Counted from the first letter of the stretch, positions 8,233 through 17,112 are shown. The stretch: 64,000 nt of DNA from Curtobacterium sp. MCSS17_008 (GCF_003234185.1 NZ_QKSM01000003.1:124001-188000), one strand, 5' to 3'. Program-made: numbers and translations. The notes: generated by a model from the sequence alone, not told the origin.

Positions 8233-9753
8233 CTACACGTCGACCGACTCGCGCCGTGCCGCCCGCCGCGCCCGGATGCGGCCGTGCACGGTGATCGCGA
8301 CCACGACGGCCAGCACGGCGTAGAGCACGATCGGGATCGGTCCCGCCACGAGCACGGAGAAGTCCCCGTCGGCGCTCAACGCCGCGTCGCGCAGGCTCGT
8401 CTCGGCGAGCGGACCGAGCACCATGCCGATGATGAGCGGCGCGAGCGGCACGTCGAGCGCCCGCATGAGGAAGCCGACGATGCCGATGCCGAGCAGCATG
8501 AGCAGGTCGAACACCGAACCGCTCGTCGCGTAGATGCCGAGCCCGCAGAAGACCGCGATGCCGGCGTAGAGGTACGCGCGCGGGATCCGCAGGAGCTTCG
8601 CCCAGAGCATCGCGAACGGCAGGTTGATGACCAGCAGCACCACCATCGCGATGAAGAACGACGCGAGCAACGCCCAGACGAGGTCCGGCGAGCGGTCGAA
8701 CAGCAGCGGACCCGGCTGCAGGCCGTACTGCCGGAACGCGGCGAGCATGATCGCGGCGGTCGCCGACACCGGCAGACCGAGCGACAGCAGCGCACCCATC
8801 GCCATGCCGGTCGTCGAGTTGCCGGCGGCCTCGGGGGCCGCCAGGCCGCGGATCGCGCCGCGGCCGAACTGCGGGTCCTTCCGCCGGGCGTCCAGTCGCT
8901 TCTCGAGCCCGAACGCCAGGAAGGTCGGGATCTCGGCACCGCCGGCGGGCACGACGCCGAACGGCAGCCCGATCGCGGTGCCGCGCAGCCAGGCGGGCGC
9001 CGCCTCGCGGAGCTCCTTCCGGGACAGCCAGGGGCGTCCGGTGGCCCGCACCATCTGGCCGTCCTGCAGGTGGCGCGCCAGGCAGGCGACGTAGATGACC
9101 TCGCCGAGCGCGAGGACCGCGACCGTCACCGTGACGAGCGAGATGCCGTCGAACAGCTCGGGCACGCCCATCGTGAAGCGCGGTGCCCCGGAGATGCCGT
9201 CGACGCCGATCACCGCGATGCCGAGCCCGAGGCACAGCGACCCGAGCCCCTTCAGCGCGTCGTCGGTGACGACCGACGACGTCGTGACGAAGGCGAACAG
9301 TGCGAGGGCGAAGAACTCGGCGGGCCCGAAGCTCGCCGAGAACGTGGCGAGCGCCGGAGCGAGGAACACGACCAGGAGCGACGCGACCATGCCGCCGACG
9401 AACGCGCCGATCGCGGCGGCCGCGAGTGCCTGGGCCGCGCGCCCGTTCAGCGCCATCCTGTGGCCCTCGAACGTGGACGCGATCGCCGAGGCCTGGCCCG
9501 GCGTGTTCATGAGGATGCCCATGGTGGAGTCGCCGAAGAGGCCGCCGAAGTAGACACCGGCGAACATGATGAACGCCGCCGTCGGGTCGAGCGAGAAGGT
9601 CACGGGCAGCAGCAGCGCGACCGCCATCGACGAGCCGAGGCCGGGGAGGACGCCGACGGCGGTGCCGAGCAGGCACCCGACGACGACCCAGAGCAGGTTG
9701 GCGGGGGTCAGGGCACCGGCGAAGCCCTCGCCGAGGAGACCGAGCACGTCCAC
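8233..9753 (-). CDS. tctA: Tripartite tricarboxylate transporter, large membrane subunit TctA
   Basis: A 506-residue TctA-family permease with about 10-12 membrane helices. The N-terminal GFAGALTPANLLWVVVGCLLG and the glycine/proline-rich GVLPGLGSSMAVALLLPVT are the family signature. A second copy of that type occurs mid-protein as GVVPAGGAEIPTFLAFGLEKR, with PEAAGNSTTGMAMGALLSLG after it. TctA is the channel subunit that works with TctB and the binding protein TctC to import tricarboxylates or related acids using an ion gradient. Start GTG 9753 is one base beyond the tctB stop, so the genes are coupled. The basic C-terminus is cytoplasmic. Substrate is not readable from sequence. Confidence 0.93.
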   Translation of the reverse strand: MDVLGLLGEGFAGALTPANLLWVVVGCLLGTAVGVLPGLGSSMAVALLLPVTFSLDPTAAFIMFAGVYFGGLFGDSTMGILMNTPGQASAIASTFEGHRMALNGRAAQALAAAAIGAFVGGMVASLLVVFLAPALATFSASFGPAEFFALALFAFVTTSSVVTDDALKGLGSLCLGLGIAVIGVDGISGAPRFTMGVPELFDGISLVTVTVAVLALGEVIYVACLARHLQDGQMVRATGRPWLSRKELREAAPAWLRGTAIGLPFGVVPAGGAEIPTFLAFGLEKRLDARRKDPQFGRGAIRGLAAPEAAGNSTTGMAMGALLSLGLPVSATAAIMLAAFRQYGLQPGPLLFDRSPDLVWALLASFFIAMVVLLVINLPFAMLWAKLLRIPRAYLYAGIAVFCGLGIYATSGSVFDLLMLLGIGIVGFLMRALDVPLAPLIIGMVLGPLAETSLRDAALSADGDFSVLVAGPIPIVLYAVLAVVVAITVHGRIRARRAARRESVDV

Positions 9754-9754
9754 G

Positions 9755-10414
9755 TCAGAACCCCCATCCGACGATGCCCGAGGGCAGCGACAGGTCGAGC
9801 AGCATGTCGAACGCGATGTAGCTGATCGCGCTCACCGTGAGACCGACGACGAGCGGGCGCAGCCACCCCGCGGCACCGAGCCCCTTCGCGACGCCGAGGA
9901 ACAGCAGGCCCGCGCCGACGATCCAACCGAGCACGTCCAGCAGCAGCGCGAAGGCCGCGAACGACACGACGACCCACGCCAGCGAGCGCCAGTCGACGCG
10001 CACCGCCCGTTGCGACACCGCCCGCTCGACCGGACCGGCCCCGGCGACGTGTCCGTCCGCCTCGACGTCGCTCCGGCCGGACGCCGTGGCGGGGGTGCCG
10101 GTCGGCGCCTCCTCCGGCAGTTCCGGGTGCGCACCGGCACGCCACTGGCGGACGGACCGCACGACGAGCAGGCCGGCGAGCAGCAGGAGCGCCGCGGCGA
10201 CGAGCCCGGGGAAGACCGCCGGCCCGGGGAACGCCGTCCCCTCGGGCACCTCCATCGTCACGATCCCGACGACGAGGTAGACAGCGAAGGCCGTGAAGAG
10301 TGCCGGGGTGGTCAGCTCCTTCGCCACCTCGGCGATGCGACCGGGGTCGGCGCGCAGTGTGAGCCGCTGGCCGACCACCGCGGACGACGACGTGGGGTTG
10401 CTCGGGTGCGTCAT
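9755..10414 (-). CDS. tctB: Tripartite tricarboxylate transporter, small membrane subunit TctB
   Basis: A 219-residue TctB-family protein with four predicted membrane helices: residues about 38-60, 65-85, 150-175 and 190-212. The first helices contain the usual FPGLVAAALLLLAGL pattern after ALFTAFAVYLVVGIVTMEVPEG. A polar loop of about 60 residues rich in Glu/Pro/Thr separates helix pairs. The ATG at 10414 overlaps the tctC stop by four bases (ATGA), which fixes this start against much longer open frames upstream. TctB is an auxiliary subunit that stabilises TctA. Confidence 0.9.
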   Translation of the reverse strand: MTHPSNPTSSSAVVGQRLTLRADPGRIAEVAKELTTPALFTAFAVYLVVGIVTMEVPEGTAFPGPAVFPGLVAAALLLLAGLLVVRSVRQWRAGAHPELPEEAPTGTPATASGRSDVEADGHVAGAGPVERAVSQRAVRVDWRSLAWVVVSFAAFALLLDVLGWIVGAGLLFLGVAKGLGAAGWLRPLVVGLTVSAISYIAFDMLLDLSLPSGIVGWGF

Positions 10415-11430
10415 CGGCCCAGCTCCTCGTACAGCCCGGTGATGCGCTCGCGTTCGTCGTCGATGAAGGCGTCGAGATCGTCGCCCGTGATGATGCGCTC
10501 GGTCCAGTGGTACCGGTCCATCGCATCGGCCCACTCGGGCGTCTCGAGGGTCTCGAGCACGATGTCGGTGAGCTGCGTCCGCTGCTCGTCGTCGAGCCCG
10601 CCGGGCGCGGCGACCAGGCGCCAGTTCGTCAGCGTCACGTCGAAGCCCTGGTCGACGGCCGTGGGGATGTCGATGCCCTCGACCGGTTCCGCCGCGACGA
10701 GCGCGAGTGCACGCAGGCGTCCCGACTCGATCTGGTCGATGTTGTCCGGGTAGCCGCCCGAGGCAGCCGCCGCCGTGCCGTTGAGCAGCGCCTGGATGGC
10801 CTCGCCGCCGCCGTCGGAGGGGATGTAGTTCGTGTCGGTCGGGTCGAGGCCGGCCGAGACCGCGAGGTCGGTGACGACGAGCTGGTCGAACGACCCGCCG
10901 CCCGTCCACGGCACGGAACCGGGACGTTCGCGCCAGGCGGCGACGAGGTCGTCGAGCGTCTCGTAGGGCGAGTCGGCGGGCACGACGATGACGTCGTACT
11001 CCTCGACCGTGACCGCGAGCGGCGTGATGTCGTCGTGGGTCACGGCGGAGCCGAACTGGATCTCGGCCGCGAGGAGGCCCGTTCCGCCGATGAGCAGCGT
11101 GTCCGTCTGACCCTCGAGCCGTGCGACGTTGCCGAGCGCGATCGTGCCGCCCGCACCGGGCATGTTCACGACCTGCACGGAGTTCACGATGCCGTTCGCA
11201 CGCTGTGCCTGCTGCATCGAGCGTGCGACGCCGTCCCAGCCACCACCCGCCGCGGCGGGTGCGACGAGCGTGACGGACGTGGTGGGGTCGCCGCCGGCCG
11301 CGGCCGACGTCACCGACCCGAAGGCGGCGATGCCGATGGACACGGCGGCGACGGCTGCACCGACTCCGCGGGCGATCGTGTGACGGGCCCGCGGCTGTGC
11401 GGGTGTCTCCGTCGCTGATTGGTCTGGCAT
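10411..11430 (-). CDS. tctC: Tripartite tricarboxylate transporter substrate-binding protein TctC
   Basis: A 339-residue Bug/TctC-type extracytoplasmic solute receptor, first gene of the tctCBA operon. The N-terminus has a polar region, a hydrophobic stretch near residues 23-44 and a likely signal-peptidase I site near SAAAGGD; no lipobox Cys is seen. The mature part begins with VTLVAPAAAGGGWDGVAR and VVNMPGAGGTIALG, which is the family's ligand-loop pattern, and NYIPSDGGGEAIQALLNG is the second loop. Start ATG 11430 is chosen because GGAGGGAG lies 8-9 bases upstream on the minus strand. Homologues bind carboxylates such as citrate or aromatic acids; the ligand here is unknown. Confidence 0.93.
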   Translation of the reverse strand: MPDQSATETPAQPRARHTIARGVGAAVAAVSIGIAAFGSVTSAAAGGDPTTSVTLVAPAAAGGGWDGVARSMQQAQRANGIVNSVQVVNMPGAGGTIALGNVARLEGQTDTLLIGGTGLLAAEIQFGSAVTHDDITPLAVTVEEYDVIVVPADSPYETLDDLVAAWRERPGSVPWTGGGSFDQLVVTDLAVSAGLDPTDTNYIPSDGGGEAIQALLNGTAAAASGGYPDNIDQIESGRLRALALVAAEPVEGIDIPTAVDQGFDVTLTNWRLVAAPGGLDDEQRTQLTDIVLETLETPEWADAMDRYHWTERIITGDDLDAFIDDERERITGLYEELGR

Positions 11431-11563
11431 GGATGGCTCCCTCCTGCGCACGTCGTCGTGACGCAGGTCGACAAGTACGATGGCAGCCGCCGACCGGAGG
11501 AGCAGCCGGCGGCGGAGATGTGCTCATTGACGCTCACGACGTCGCGACCGGAGGGGGCCCACG
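11431..11563. promoter_or_regulatory. Divergent control region between tctCBA and the sensor-regulator pair
   Basis: These 133 bases separate the divergent tctC and sensor-kinase starts and must hold both promoters. I see TACGAT at 11477-11482 on the plus strand, a GCCGCC...GGCGGC inverted repeat around 11485-11513, TTGACG at 11527-11532 and a strong GGAGGGGG ribosome site before the GTG at 11564. The inverted repeat could be a regulator site. No T-rich or phage-like sequence is present. Confidence 0.5.
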
Positions 11564-12841
11564 GTGACGAGGCCGCGACTCACCCGGCTGGGGCGCACCA
11601 CCGTGCTCGCGCTGCCGAGCGTCATCGTGCTCGGCGCGACCGCCCTCACGACCGTGGGCGCCGCCGCGGTGCAGGAGCAGAGCATCCGCACGTCCGTCGT
11701 GGAGCAGGTGTCCGGCGTCGCGTCGAGCCTCGCCGACCTGCCCGAGGTGCGGGACGCCGTCGCGTCGGTCGTCGACACAGGAGCCCCGGGCGCCCTCGCC
11801 GACGAGGACGGTCTCGCCCCGGCCACCGCGGCGCTCCAGCCGATCGCATCCCTCGTCGAGCACGCGTCGGGCGTCTCGTACGTCGTCGTCACCGACGACG
11901 AGGGGGTGCGGATCACGCATCCCGACCCGGCAGAGCGCGGCGAACTCGTGGAGACGACGATCGCGCCCGTACTCGCCGGCGAGCGGTTCGTCGGCACCGA
12001 GACCGGCCCGTCGGGGACGACACTGCGGGCGAAGGTGCCGATCGTCGATGCCGGCGGCGACGTCGTCGGCGTGGTCGCCGTGGGCGTGCTCGAGTCGACG
12101 ATCGCGGCTGACCGCGAGCGCGCGCTCGGCACCTTGCTGCCGTGGAGCACGGGTGCCCTCGTGGCGGCGACGCTGGCGAGCGTGCTGCTGTCGCTCACCA
12201 TCGCGCGCCGACTGCGACGAGCGGACGCGATCGACGCGGAGAGCCGACAGGTGCGCCGGACGACGGATGCGCTGCGCGAGCAGGCGCACGAGTTCGGGAC
12301 ACGTCTGCACGTCGTGCGGGGGCTCGTCGCGCAGGGCGACGCCGAGGACGCGATGGCCTACATCGACGCCGTGGCGCCGGGGCTGACGAGCGGCGGGGGC
12401 GCCGGGTCACCGCGGCGGGGCGCGGTCGCGACGGCGACGATCGAGGCCGTGCGCTCCGAGCTCGACGCCCGCGGCGCAGCGCTCGACCTGCGGGTCGCCG
12501 ACGACGTCGTGCTCGACGACGACGTGCTGCTGGTGGTCGCCAACCTGTGCCGGAACGCCGCCGAGGCCGGCGCGGGGCTGGTGCGCTGCACGGTCGAGAG
12601 CCGCGGGCGGACGGTGGCGATCGCGGTCGAGGACGACGGACACGGCATCGATCCGGCGGACGTGCACCGTGTGCTGGCGCGCGGGTGGTCGTCGAAGCCG
12701 GACGACACGGGCCTCGGTCGCGGTGTCGGCCTCGCGGTCGTGCGGCGCACGGCCACCGACCGAGGGGGCTCGGTGGTGGTCGGGCGCTCGGCGGCGCTCG
12801 GCGGCGCCCGGCTCGACGTCGAGATGACGGTGGACCCGTGA
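11564..12841 (+). CDS. CitA/DcuS-type membrane sensor histidine kinase
   Basis: A 425-residue kinase of the citrate/C4-dicarboxylate sensor class. A first membrane helix (about 14-36) is followed by an extracytoplasmic sensor of about 155 residues; SGVSYVVVTDDEGVRITHP and LRAKVPIVDAGGDVVGVVAVG are the PAS-like features of CitA/DcuS. A second helix lies near 190-212. The phosphoacceptor is His242 in QAHEFGTRLHVV, the short Spo0B-like H box of this class. The ATPase part has NLCRNAAEAG (N box), DDGHGI (G1) and GLGRGVGLAVV (G2). Start GTG 11564 follows a strong GGAGGGGG. It overlaps the response regulator gene by four bases and is divergent from tctCBA, so it probably senses the transporter's substrate and controls its uptake. 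Confidence 0.93.
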   Translation: MTRPRLTRLGRTTVLALPSVIVLGATALTTVGAAAVQEQSIRTSVVEQVSGVASSLADLPEVRDAVASVVDTGAPGALADEDGLAPATAALQPIASLVEHASGVSYVVVTDDEGVRITHPDPAERGELVETTIAPVLAGERFVGTETGPSGTTLRAKVPIVDAGGDVVGVVAVGVLESTIAADRERALGTLLPWSTGALVAATLASVLLSLTIARRLRRADAIDAESRQVRRTTDALREQAHEFGTRLHVVRGLVAQGDAEDAMAYIDAVAPGLTSGGGAGSPRRGAVATATIEAVRSELDARGAALDLRVADDVVLDDDVLLVVANLCRNAAEAGAGLVRCTVESRGRTVAIAVEDDGHGIDPADVHRVLARGWSSKPDDTGLGRGVGLAVVRRTATDRGGSVVVGRSAALGGARLDVEMTVDP

Positions 12842-13563
12842 CCGCGCCCGTCCGCGTGCTCGTCGTCGACGACGACGCCGGAGCGCGTGCGCTGCACACA
12901 CGCTGGGTCGCCGCGACCGACGGGTTCGTGGTCGTGGGGGCCGTGGCGTCCGGGGGCACCGCGCTCGCCCACGTCGAGCACGGCGTCGACCTCGTGCTGC
13001 TCGACATGCGTCTGCCCGACATCAGCGGCATCGAGGTGCTGCACCGCATGCACGTCGCGGGCGTCGACGGTACGGACGTCCTCGTCGTCAGTTCGTCCCG
13101 TGACCAGGTCACCGTCCGGCAGGCGCTCGCGGCGCACCCGGTCGGCTACCTGTTGAAGCCGTTCGACCGCGAGGCGCTGCAGGACCGGCTGCGCGCGTAC
13201 GCCGCCGAGCGTCGGACCCGTGATGCGTCCCAGCGTGACGTGCCCATGGGGCAGGGCGACGTGGACCGGCTGCTCGCGACGGGCTCGGTACGGGTCGTGG
13301 GCCCTACGCGAACCGCGACGACGACGCCCGAGCACGGCCTGCCGAAGGGCGTGAGCGCCACGACGCTCGAACGGGTCGTGGCCGCGCTCGACCCCGTGGT
13401 CGCCCACTCGGTCGACGAGGTCGCCGTCGCCACGGGGACCTCGCGTGCGACCGCTCGGCGCTACCTCGACCACCTCGTCGCGACCGGCACCATCGACCTC
13501 GCGCACCGGTACGGTCGCCGCGGTCGTCCGCAGGTGCTCTACCGCCTGACGCCCGCCCCCTGA
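12838..13563 (+). CDS. CitB/DcuR-type response regulator
   Basis: A 241-residue response regulator coupled to the upstream kinase by a GTGA overlap. The receiver domain (1-120) has the acidic pocket VVDDDAG, the phospho-acceptor Asp56 in LLDMRLP, and the switch residues in SSS and LLKPFDR. A linker of about 45 residues leads to a C-terminal winged-helix-like domain with SVDEVAVATGTSRATARRYL, typical of the CitB/DctR/DcuR family, and not LuxR or OmpR type. It probably binds the region between 11431 and 11563 to activate tctCBA when its kinase detects a carboxylate. A perfect 21-bp hairpin repeat lies 18 bases after its stop. Confidence 0.93.
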   Translation: MTAPVRVLVVDDDAGARALHTRWVAATDGFVVVGAVASGGTALAHVEHGVDLVLLDMRLPDISGIEVLHRMHVAGVDGTDVLVVSSSRDQVTVRQALAAHPVGYLLKPFDREALQDRLRAYAAERRTRDASQRDVPMGQGDVDRLLATGSVRVVGPTRTATTTPEHGLPKGVSATTLERVVAALDPVVAHSVDEVAVATGTSRATARRYLDHLVATGTIDLAHRYGRRGRPQVLYRLTPAP

Positions 13564-13581
13564 GCGCGGTCGCGGCGGACG

Positions 13582-13627
13582 ACGGACGGGAGGCCCGTGG
13601 CGGCGTCGCCACGGGCCTCCCGTCCGT
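13582..13627. terminator. Intergenic hairpin repeat, copy 2 (A-type, perfect)
   Basis: Perfect 21-base arms at 13582-13602 and 13607-13627 with a 4-base loop GCGT, core CGGACGGGAGGC. It lies 18 bases after the response-regulator stop and before a same-strand gene, so it would stop read-through into the metallophosphoesterase gene. Confidence 0.85.
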
Positions 13628-13718
13628 TCCGGCCCCACGAGCGCGGGCGGGTCACCCGCTCGTGCTGTGTTCACGTACAGGACACGGAGCGGCCAACCTG
13701 CTCGGCCAGCATCCCAGC

Positions 13719-16289
13719 GTGACCGAACCCCGAGTCGTCCCCCGTCCGTCCCGGAGCAGGCCCTCCCTCCTCGGGGCTGCCGCGCTCGCCGCGGTCGCCG
13801 CCGTCGGCCTGACCGCCCTCCCCGCCGTCCCACCGCAGTCCGCGGCCGCCGCACCGGCCGCCGACCTCGCGTCCCGCTTCACGCTCGCCGTGCTGCCGGA
13901 CACGCAGTTCTACTCCCGCTACTCGGCCTCCCAGTTCCTGCCGCGGTACGGGGACGACCCGTTCCACGTGCAGACCGAGTGGCTCGCCGAGAACGCCGAC
14001 GCGCTGCACATCCCGTTCGTCACCCACGTCGGCGACGTCGTCGACCAGGTCGGCCAGGCCGGCGAGTGGCAGGCGGCGGACCGGGCGATGTCGGTGCTGG
14101 ACGACGCGGCGCTGCCGTACAGCGTCACGACCGGGAACCACGACGTGCGGAACTCGTCCGACACGGTCTTCGACACGTCGTACGACCTCGCCGCGGAACC
14201 GTACCTCCAGACCTTCCCGGCGACTCGCGCCACCGGGCAGCCGACCGTCGAGTCGGGGACCGACCGCACCGGCCTCAGCCAGTTCCACGTGTTCGAGGCC
14301 GAGGGACAGCGCTTCCTGTCGCTCGCGCTCCCGTGGCGCGCCTCGGACGAGACGCTCGCGTGGGCGAACCAGGTGATCGCGGACCACCCGACACTGCCGA
14401 CGGTGCTCACCTCGCACGAGGTGATCAACATCGCGACCGACGGCCTCACCGCGGTCGACACGGCTTACGGCGAGCGCCTCTGGGACACGGTCATCGCCCC
14501 GAACGACCAGGTGTTCCTCACGCTCAACGGGCACTTCCACGGCTCGACGTGGAAGAGCCGCACGAACGACGCCGGCCACGCGGTGACCCAGGTGCTCATC
14601 GACCACCAGATGGACTACGAGGGCGGCAACGGCTACCTCGGACTGCTCGAGTTCGACCTGACGAACGGCACGATGGAGATGCAGACCGCGTCGCCGTGGG
14701 TGCCCTGGAAGCCTGCCGAGACCCTGACGGCGTACGACCAGCCGCTGCTCGACGCCGCCAACCAGCGCTACACGGTGCCGGTCGACTTCGCGACACGCTT
14801 CGCCGGCTTCGCCCCGGACTTCCGCGCCGGGACGGCCGACGAGCCGCCGCTCATCGAGCGTGCCCGTGCGATGCTCCTCGACGGCTTCACCGGTGCACCG
14901 CCCGTCACGACCGCCCTGCCCGGCGGCCGCGCGGACACCGCGCGCGTCGACGGCACGCTGGCGTGGTGGCGCCCGGGCGAGCAGGAGACCGGCGTGCTCG
15001 CACCCGGCGGGACGGTCGACGACGTGGTGGGCGACGCCGACCTGACGCGCATGACGCACGCCGAGTCCGGTTCCCCGAGCGCCCAGGACGGCGACGTCAC
15101 GATCGTCGAGGGGGCGCACCCGCTGTCCGCCGACGGCGCGGGACTGTGCTTCGCGAACGCCGACAAGGCCGCGAAGCGGTTCAGCGCGCTGACCTCGCCC
15201 GGTGACACCGCCGTCGACCGCGCGACCTTCCCGGAGGGCTACACGATCGAGACCTTCCTCGAGGTCGACCCGTCGTGGACCGACGGCGCGAACTCCTGGT
15301 CGAAGGCGATCGTCCGGAGCGGCAACCGCTCGCAGATCGGCGTCCCGCAGACCCGGTGGGACTGGACCGCGTCGCCCGCGGCGCTCGGCATCTCGAACCT
15401 CAAGGAGTTCCAGTGGACCGAGGTGACGGCGGACCCGACCAAGGGTGACCGCACCGCCTGGTCCGGTGAGATCATCCCCGGCCGGTGGCTGCACGTCGCG
15501 CTCGTGAACGACGTAGACGCCCGCAGCACCACGATGTACGTCGACGGCGCCCCGGTGCTCCGCAACGCGACCGACACCGGTGGGCAGACCGTGCAGGACG
15601 GCATGCCGTGGCTGTTCGGCAGCGACTGGGTCGACGACGCCGCGACGAACGGCTGGAACGGCTGCATCGGCGAGACCCGCGTTATCGACCACCCGATCGG
15701 AGCGGACTCCTGGCTGACCGCCCGTGCTGACCTCGACGCGTTGGCCGTCGACCCGGTCGACCCCGAGGTCGTCACCACCGCGGTGTCCGGCACCGGGCAC
15801 CCGGGGGCGACGGTGACACTCTCCGGCGCGGTCACCGGGACCACCGAGGTCGACGCGGACGGCCGTTGGAACATCCGCACGGCGGCCGATGGTGCCGCCC
15901 GGGTCGCTCGCGCCGTCGAGGCCGGCGCCGCGCAGGCCGTGCAGTCGATCGGGACCCGGAGCGGGTCGGCGGTGGCCTTCGCGGTCGCCCTGCCCGCTGC
16001 TCCAGAGACGCCCGCCCCGACCCCGGGCGACCCCGGGACGCCGGGTGCGGGTGACCCGTCAGCGCCCGGTGCGGCCGACCCGGGCGCGGGTGCACCAGGC
16101 GTCGACCCGGTGACGCCGGTCGGCGACGTCGAGGCCGGGCGCGGTGCGGGCGGCGAGCTCGCCTTCACCGGCTCCGCCGGACTCGGCATCGCCGGCGCGG
16201 CGGCGTTGCTCCTGCTCGCCGCGGGTGTGGTGCTGCTCGTCCGTCGCCGCCGTGCGGCCGTCCTGCGGACGGACCGCGCCTCCGAGTAG
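13719..16289 (+). CDS. Secreted, wall-anchored metallophosphoesterase with LamG-like domain (LAFTG sorting signal)
   Basis: An 856-residue exported protein. A signal peptide covers about residues 1-48 (basic n-region, long Ala/Val/Leu core, AAAAPA cleavage region). A calcineurin-like phosphoesterase domain follows, with metal ligands in LPDTQF (Asp61), VGDVVDQ (Asp106), TGNHD (Asn140, His141), SHEV and NGHFHG. Residues about 470-680 look like a concanavalin/LamG-type binding module (LHVALVNDVDARSTTMYVDG). Then come a short Ig-like part, a Pro/Gly/Ala/Asp-rich wall-spanning linker, and the sorting signal LAFTG at residues 814-818 with a membrane helix and RRRR tail. LAxTG is the form used by class E sortases. 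Start GTG 13719 gives the best signal peptide. No sortase gene is in the window. Substrate is unknown. Confidence 0.9.
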   Translation: MTEPRVVPRPSRSRPSLLGAAALAAVAAVGLTALPAVPPQSAAAAPAADLASRFTLAVLPDTQFYSRYSASQFLPRYGDDPFHVQTEWLAENADALHIPFVTHVGDVVDQVGQAGEWQAADRAMSVLDDAALPYSVTTGNHDVRNSSDTVFDTSYDLAAEPYLQTFPATRATGQPTVESGTDRTGLSQFHVFEAEGQRFLSLALPWRASDETLAWANQVIADHPTLPTVLTSHEVINIATDGLTAVDTAYGERLWDTVIAPNDQVFLTLNGHFHGSTWKSRTNDAGHAVTQVLIDHQMDYEGGNGYLGLLEFDLTNGTMEMQTASPWVPWKPAETLTAYDQPLLDAANQRYTVPVDFATRFAGFAPDFRAGTADEPPLIERARAMLLDGFTGAPPVTTALPGGRADTARVDGTLAWWRPGEQETGVLAPGGTVDDVVGDADLTRMTHAESGSPSAQDGDVTIVEGAHPLSADGAGLCFANADKAAKRFSALTSPGDTAVDRATFPEGYTIETFLEVDPSWTDGANSWSKAIVRSGNRSQIGVPQTRWDWTASPAALGISNLKEFQWTEVTADPTKGDRTAWSGEIIPGRWLHVALVNDVDARSTTMYVDGAPVLRNATDTGGQTVQDGMPWLFGSDWVDDAATNGWNGCIGETRVIDHPIGADSWLTARADLDALAVDPVDPEVVTTAVSGTGHPGATVTLSGAVTGTTEVDADGRWNIRTAADGAARVARAVEAGAAQAVQSIGTRSGSAVAFAVALPAAPETPAPTPGDPGTPGAGDPSAPGAADPGAGAPGVDPVTPVGDVEAGRGAGGELAFTGSAGLGIAGAAALLLLAAGVVLLVRRRRAAVLRTDRASE

Positions 16290-16297
16290 GGGACGGT

Positions 16298-16342
16298 CGG
16301 ACGGGAGGCACGGTGCCGGTCCGGCATCGTGCCTCCCGTCCG
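16298..16342. terminator. Intergenic hairpin repeat, copy 3 (A-type)
   Basis: Arms of 22 bases (16298-16319, 16321-16342) pair with one G-T wobble, core CGGACGGGAGGC; the loop closes tightly, so the innermost pairs probably open. It lies 8 bases after the metallophosphoesterase stop and before the convergent acetyltransferase stop, so it can serve both strands. Confidence 0.8.
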
Positions 16343-16366
16343 TGGCGCGGTCGCGTCCGGTCGGGG

Positions 16367-17017
16367 TCAACGGATCCAGGACGGGACCGCGAACAGCTCC
16401 TCGACCTCGGCGACGAAGCGCGAGGCGTGGAAGCCGTCCACCGCAGCATGGTTGATCCTCACGGCCATCGGCATGAGCGTTCGACCGTCCACCTGCCGGT
16501 AGCGGCCGAGGGTGACGATCGGGAGCAGATGGTCCTCGCTGCCGGTCAGGTGCAGCGCGAAGCCCGTGAAGGACGTCCGCGGCAGCGTCGAGACGTCGAA
16601 GGTGTCCCGGCGTTCGTCGCCCTGCGGGAACATCCGGTGGTCGTCGCGGTACGTCTCCGTCGTCCGGACCACGGCGTCGTGGAACGCACGTGCGTCGTTG
16701 TCGTACTCGACGACCAGCGCCGAGAACGTCTCCGTGTCCGGGTGGAACACCGTGAAGGTCGGGTGCACGACGTCCCAGACCGCCGGTCGGCCGTCCTCGA
16801 TGAGCTGCATCCGGAACTCGTCGTGGCGGTTCACCACGGTGGCGAGCACCCAGATCTGCGACGGGTAGGTCTTCACGCCGGCGACGCGCACCGCGTCGAT
16901 GAAGGCGGTGACGTCCACGTCCACCGTCATCTCCCACGCGCAGGGGTGCCGTCGGTAGTGCGCGAAGTGCTCGGCACGCGGCCAGTGCTCGAGGTCGATC
17001 GGGTGGAGACGGTTCAC
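16367..17017 (-). CDS. Chloramphenicol-acetyltransferase-family (CAT) protein
   Basis: A 216-residue protein close in plan to type A chloramphenicol acetyltransferases (about 213-220 residues). HPIDLEHWPRAEHFAHY at the N-terminus corresponds to the classic NPIDLENWxRxEHF opening. The catalytic motif HAAVDGFH is present with His190 and Asp194, and FTGF and YDND-like segments sit at the usual positions. CAT enzymes are cytoplasmic trimers that acetylate chloramphenicol with acetyl-CoA. The key residues are intact, but members of this family with other substrates exist, so resistance is not proven. The start is taken at GTG 17017 by homology of the opening; a GTG at 17053 in frame is the alternative. 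It has no mobile element around it. Confidence 0.85.
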   Translation of the reverse strand: MNRLHPIDLEHWPRAEHFAHYRRHPCAWEMTVDVDVTAFIDAVRVAGVKTYPSQIWVLATVVNRHDEFRMQLIEDGRPAVWDVVHPTFTVFHPDTETFSALVVEYDNDARAFHDAVVRTTETYRDDHRMFPQGDERRDTFDVSTLPRTSFTGFALHLTGSEDHLLPIVTLGRYRQVDGRTLMPMAVRINHAAVDGFHASRFVAEVEELFAVPSWIR

Positions 17018-17112
17018 GGAGACAGTCTCGTGCCTCCACGGACAGGTGGGCACCGACCCAGCGACGAGCGCGCCTGACCGCCCGTCCGCCCGGCCCTCCC
17101 TAGGCTCGACCC

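Noticed and set aside
13671-15800. Minus-strand open frame opposite the metallophosphoesterase
   Set aside because: Composition is that of an antisense shadow; the plus-strand protein has a signal peptide, active-site motifs and a sorting signal.
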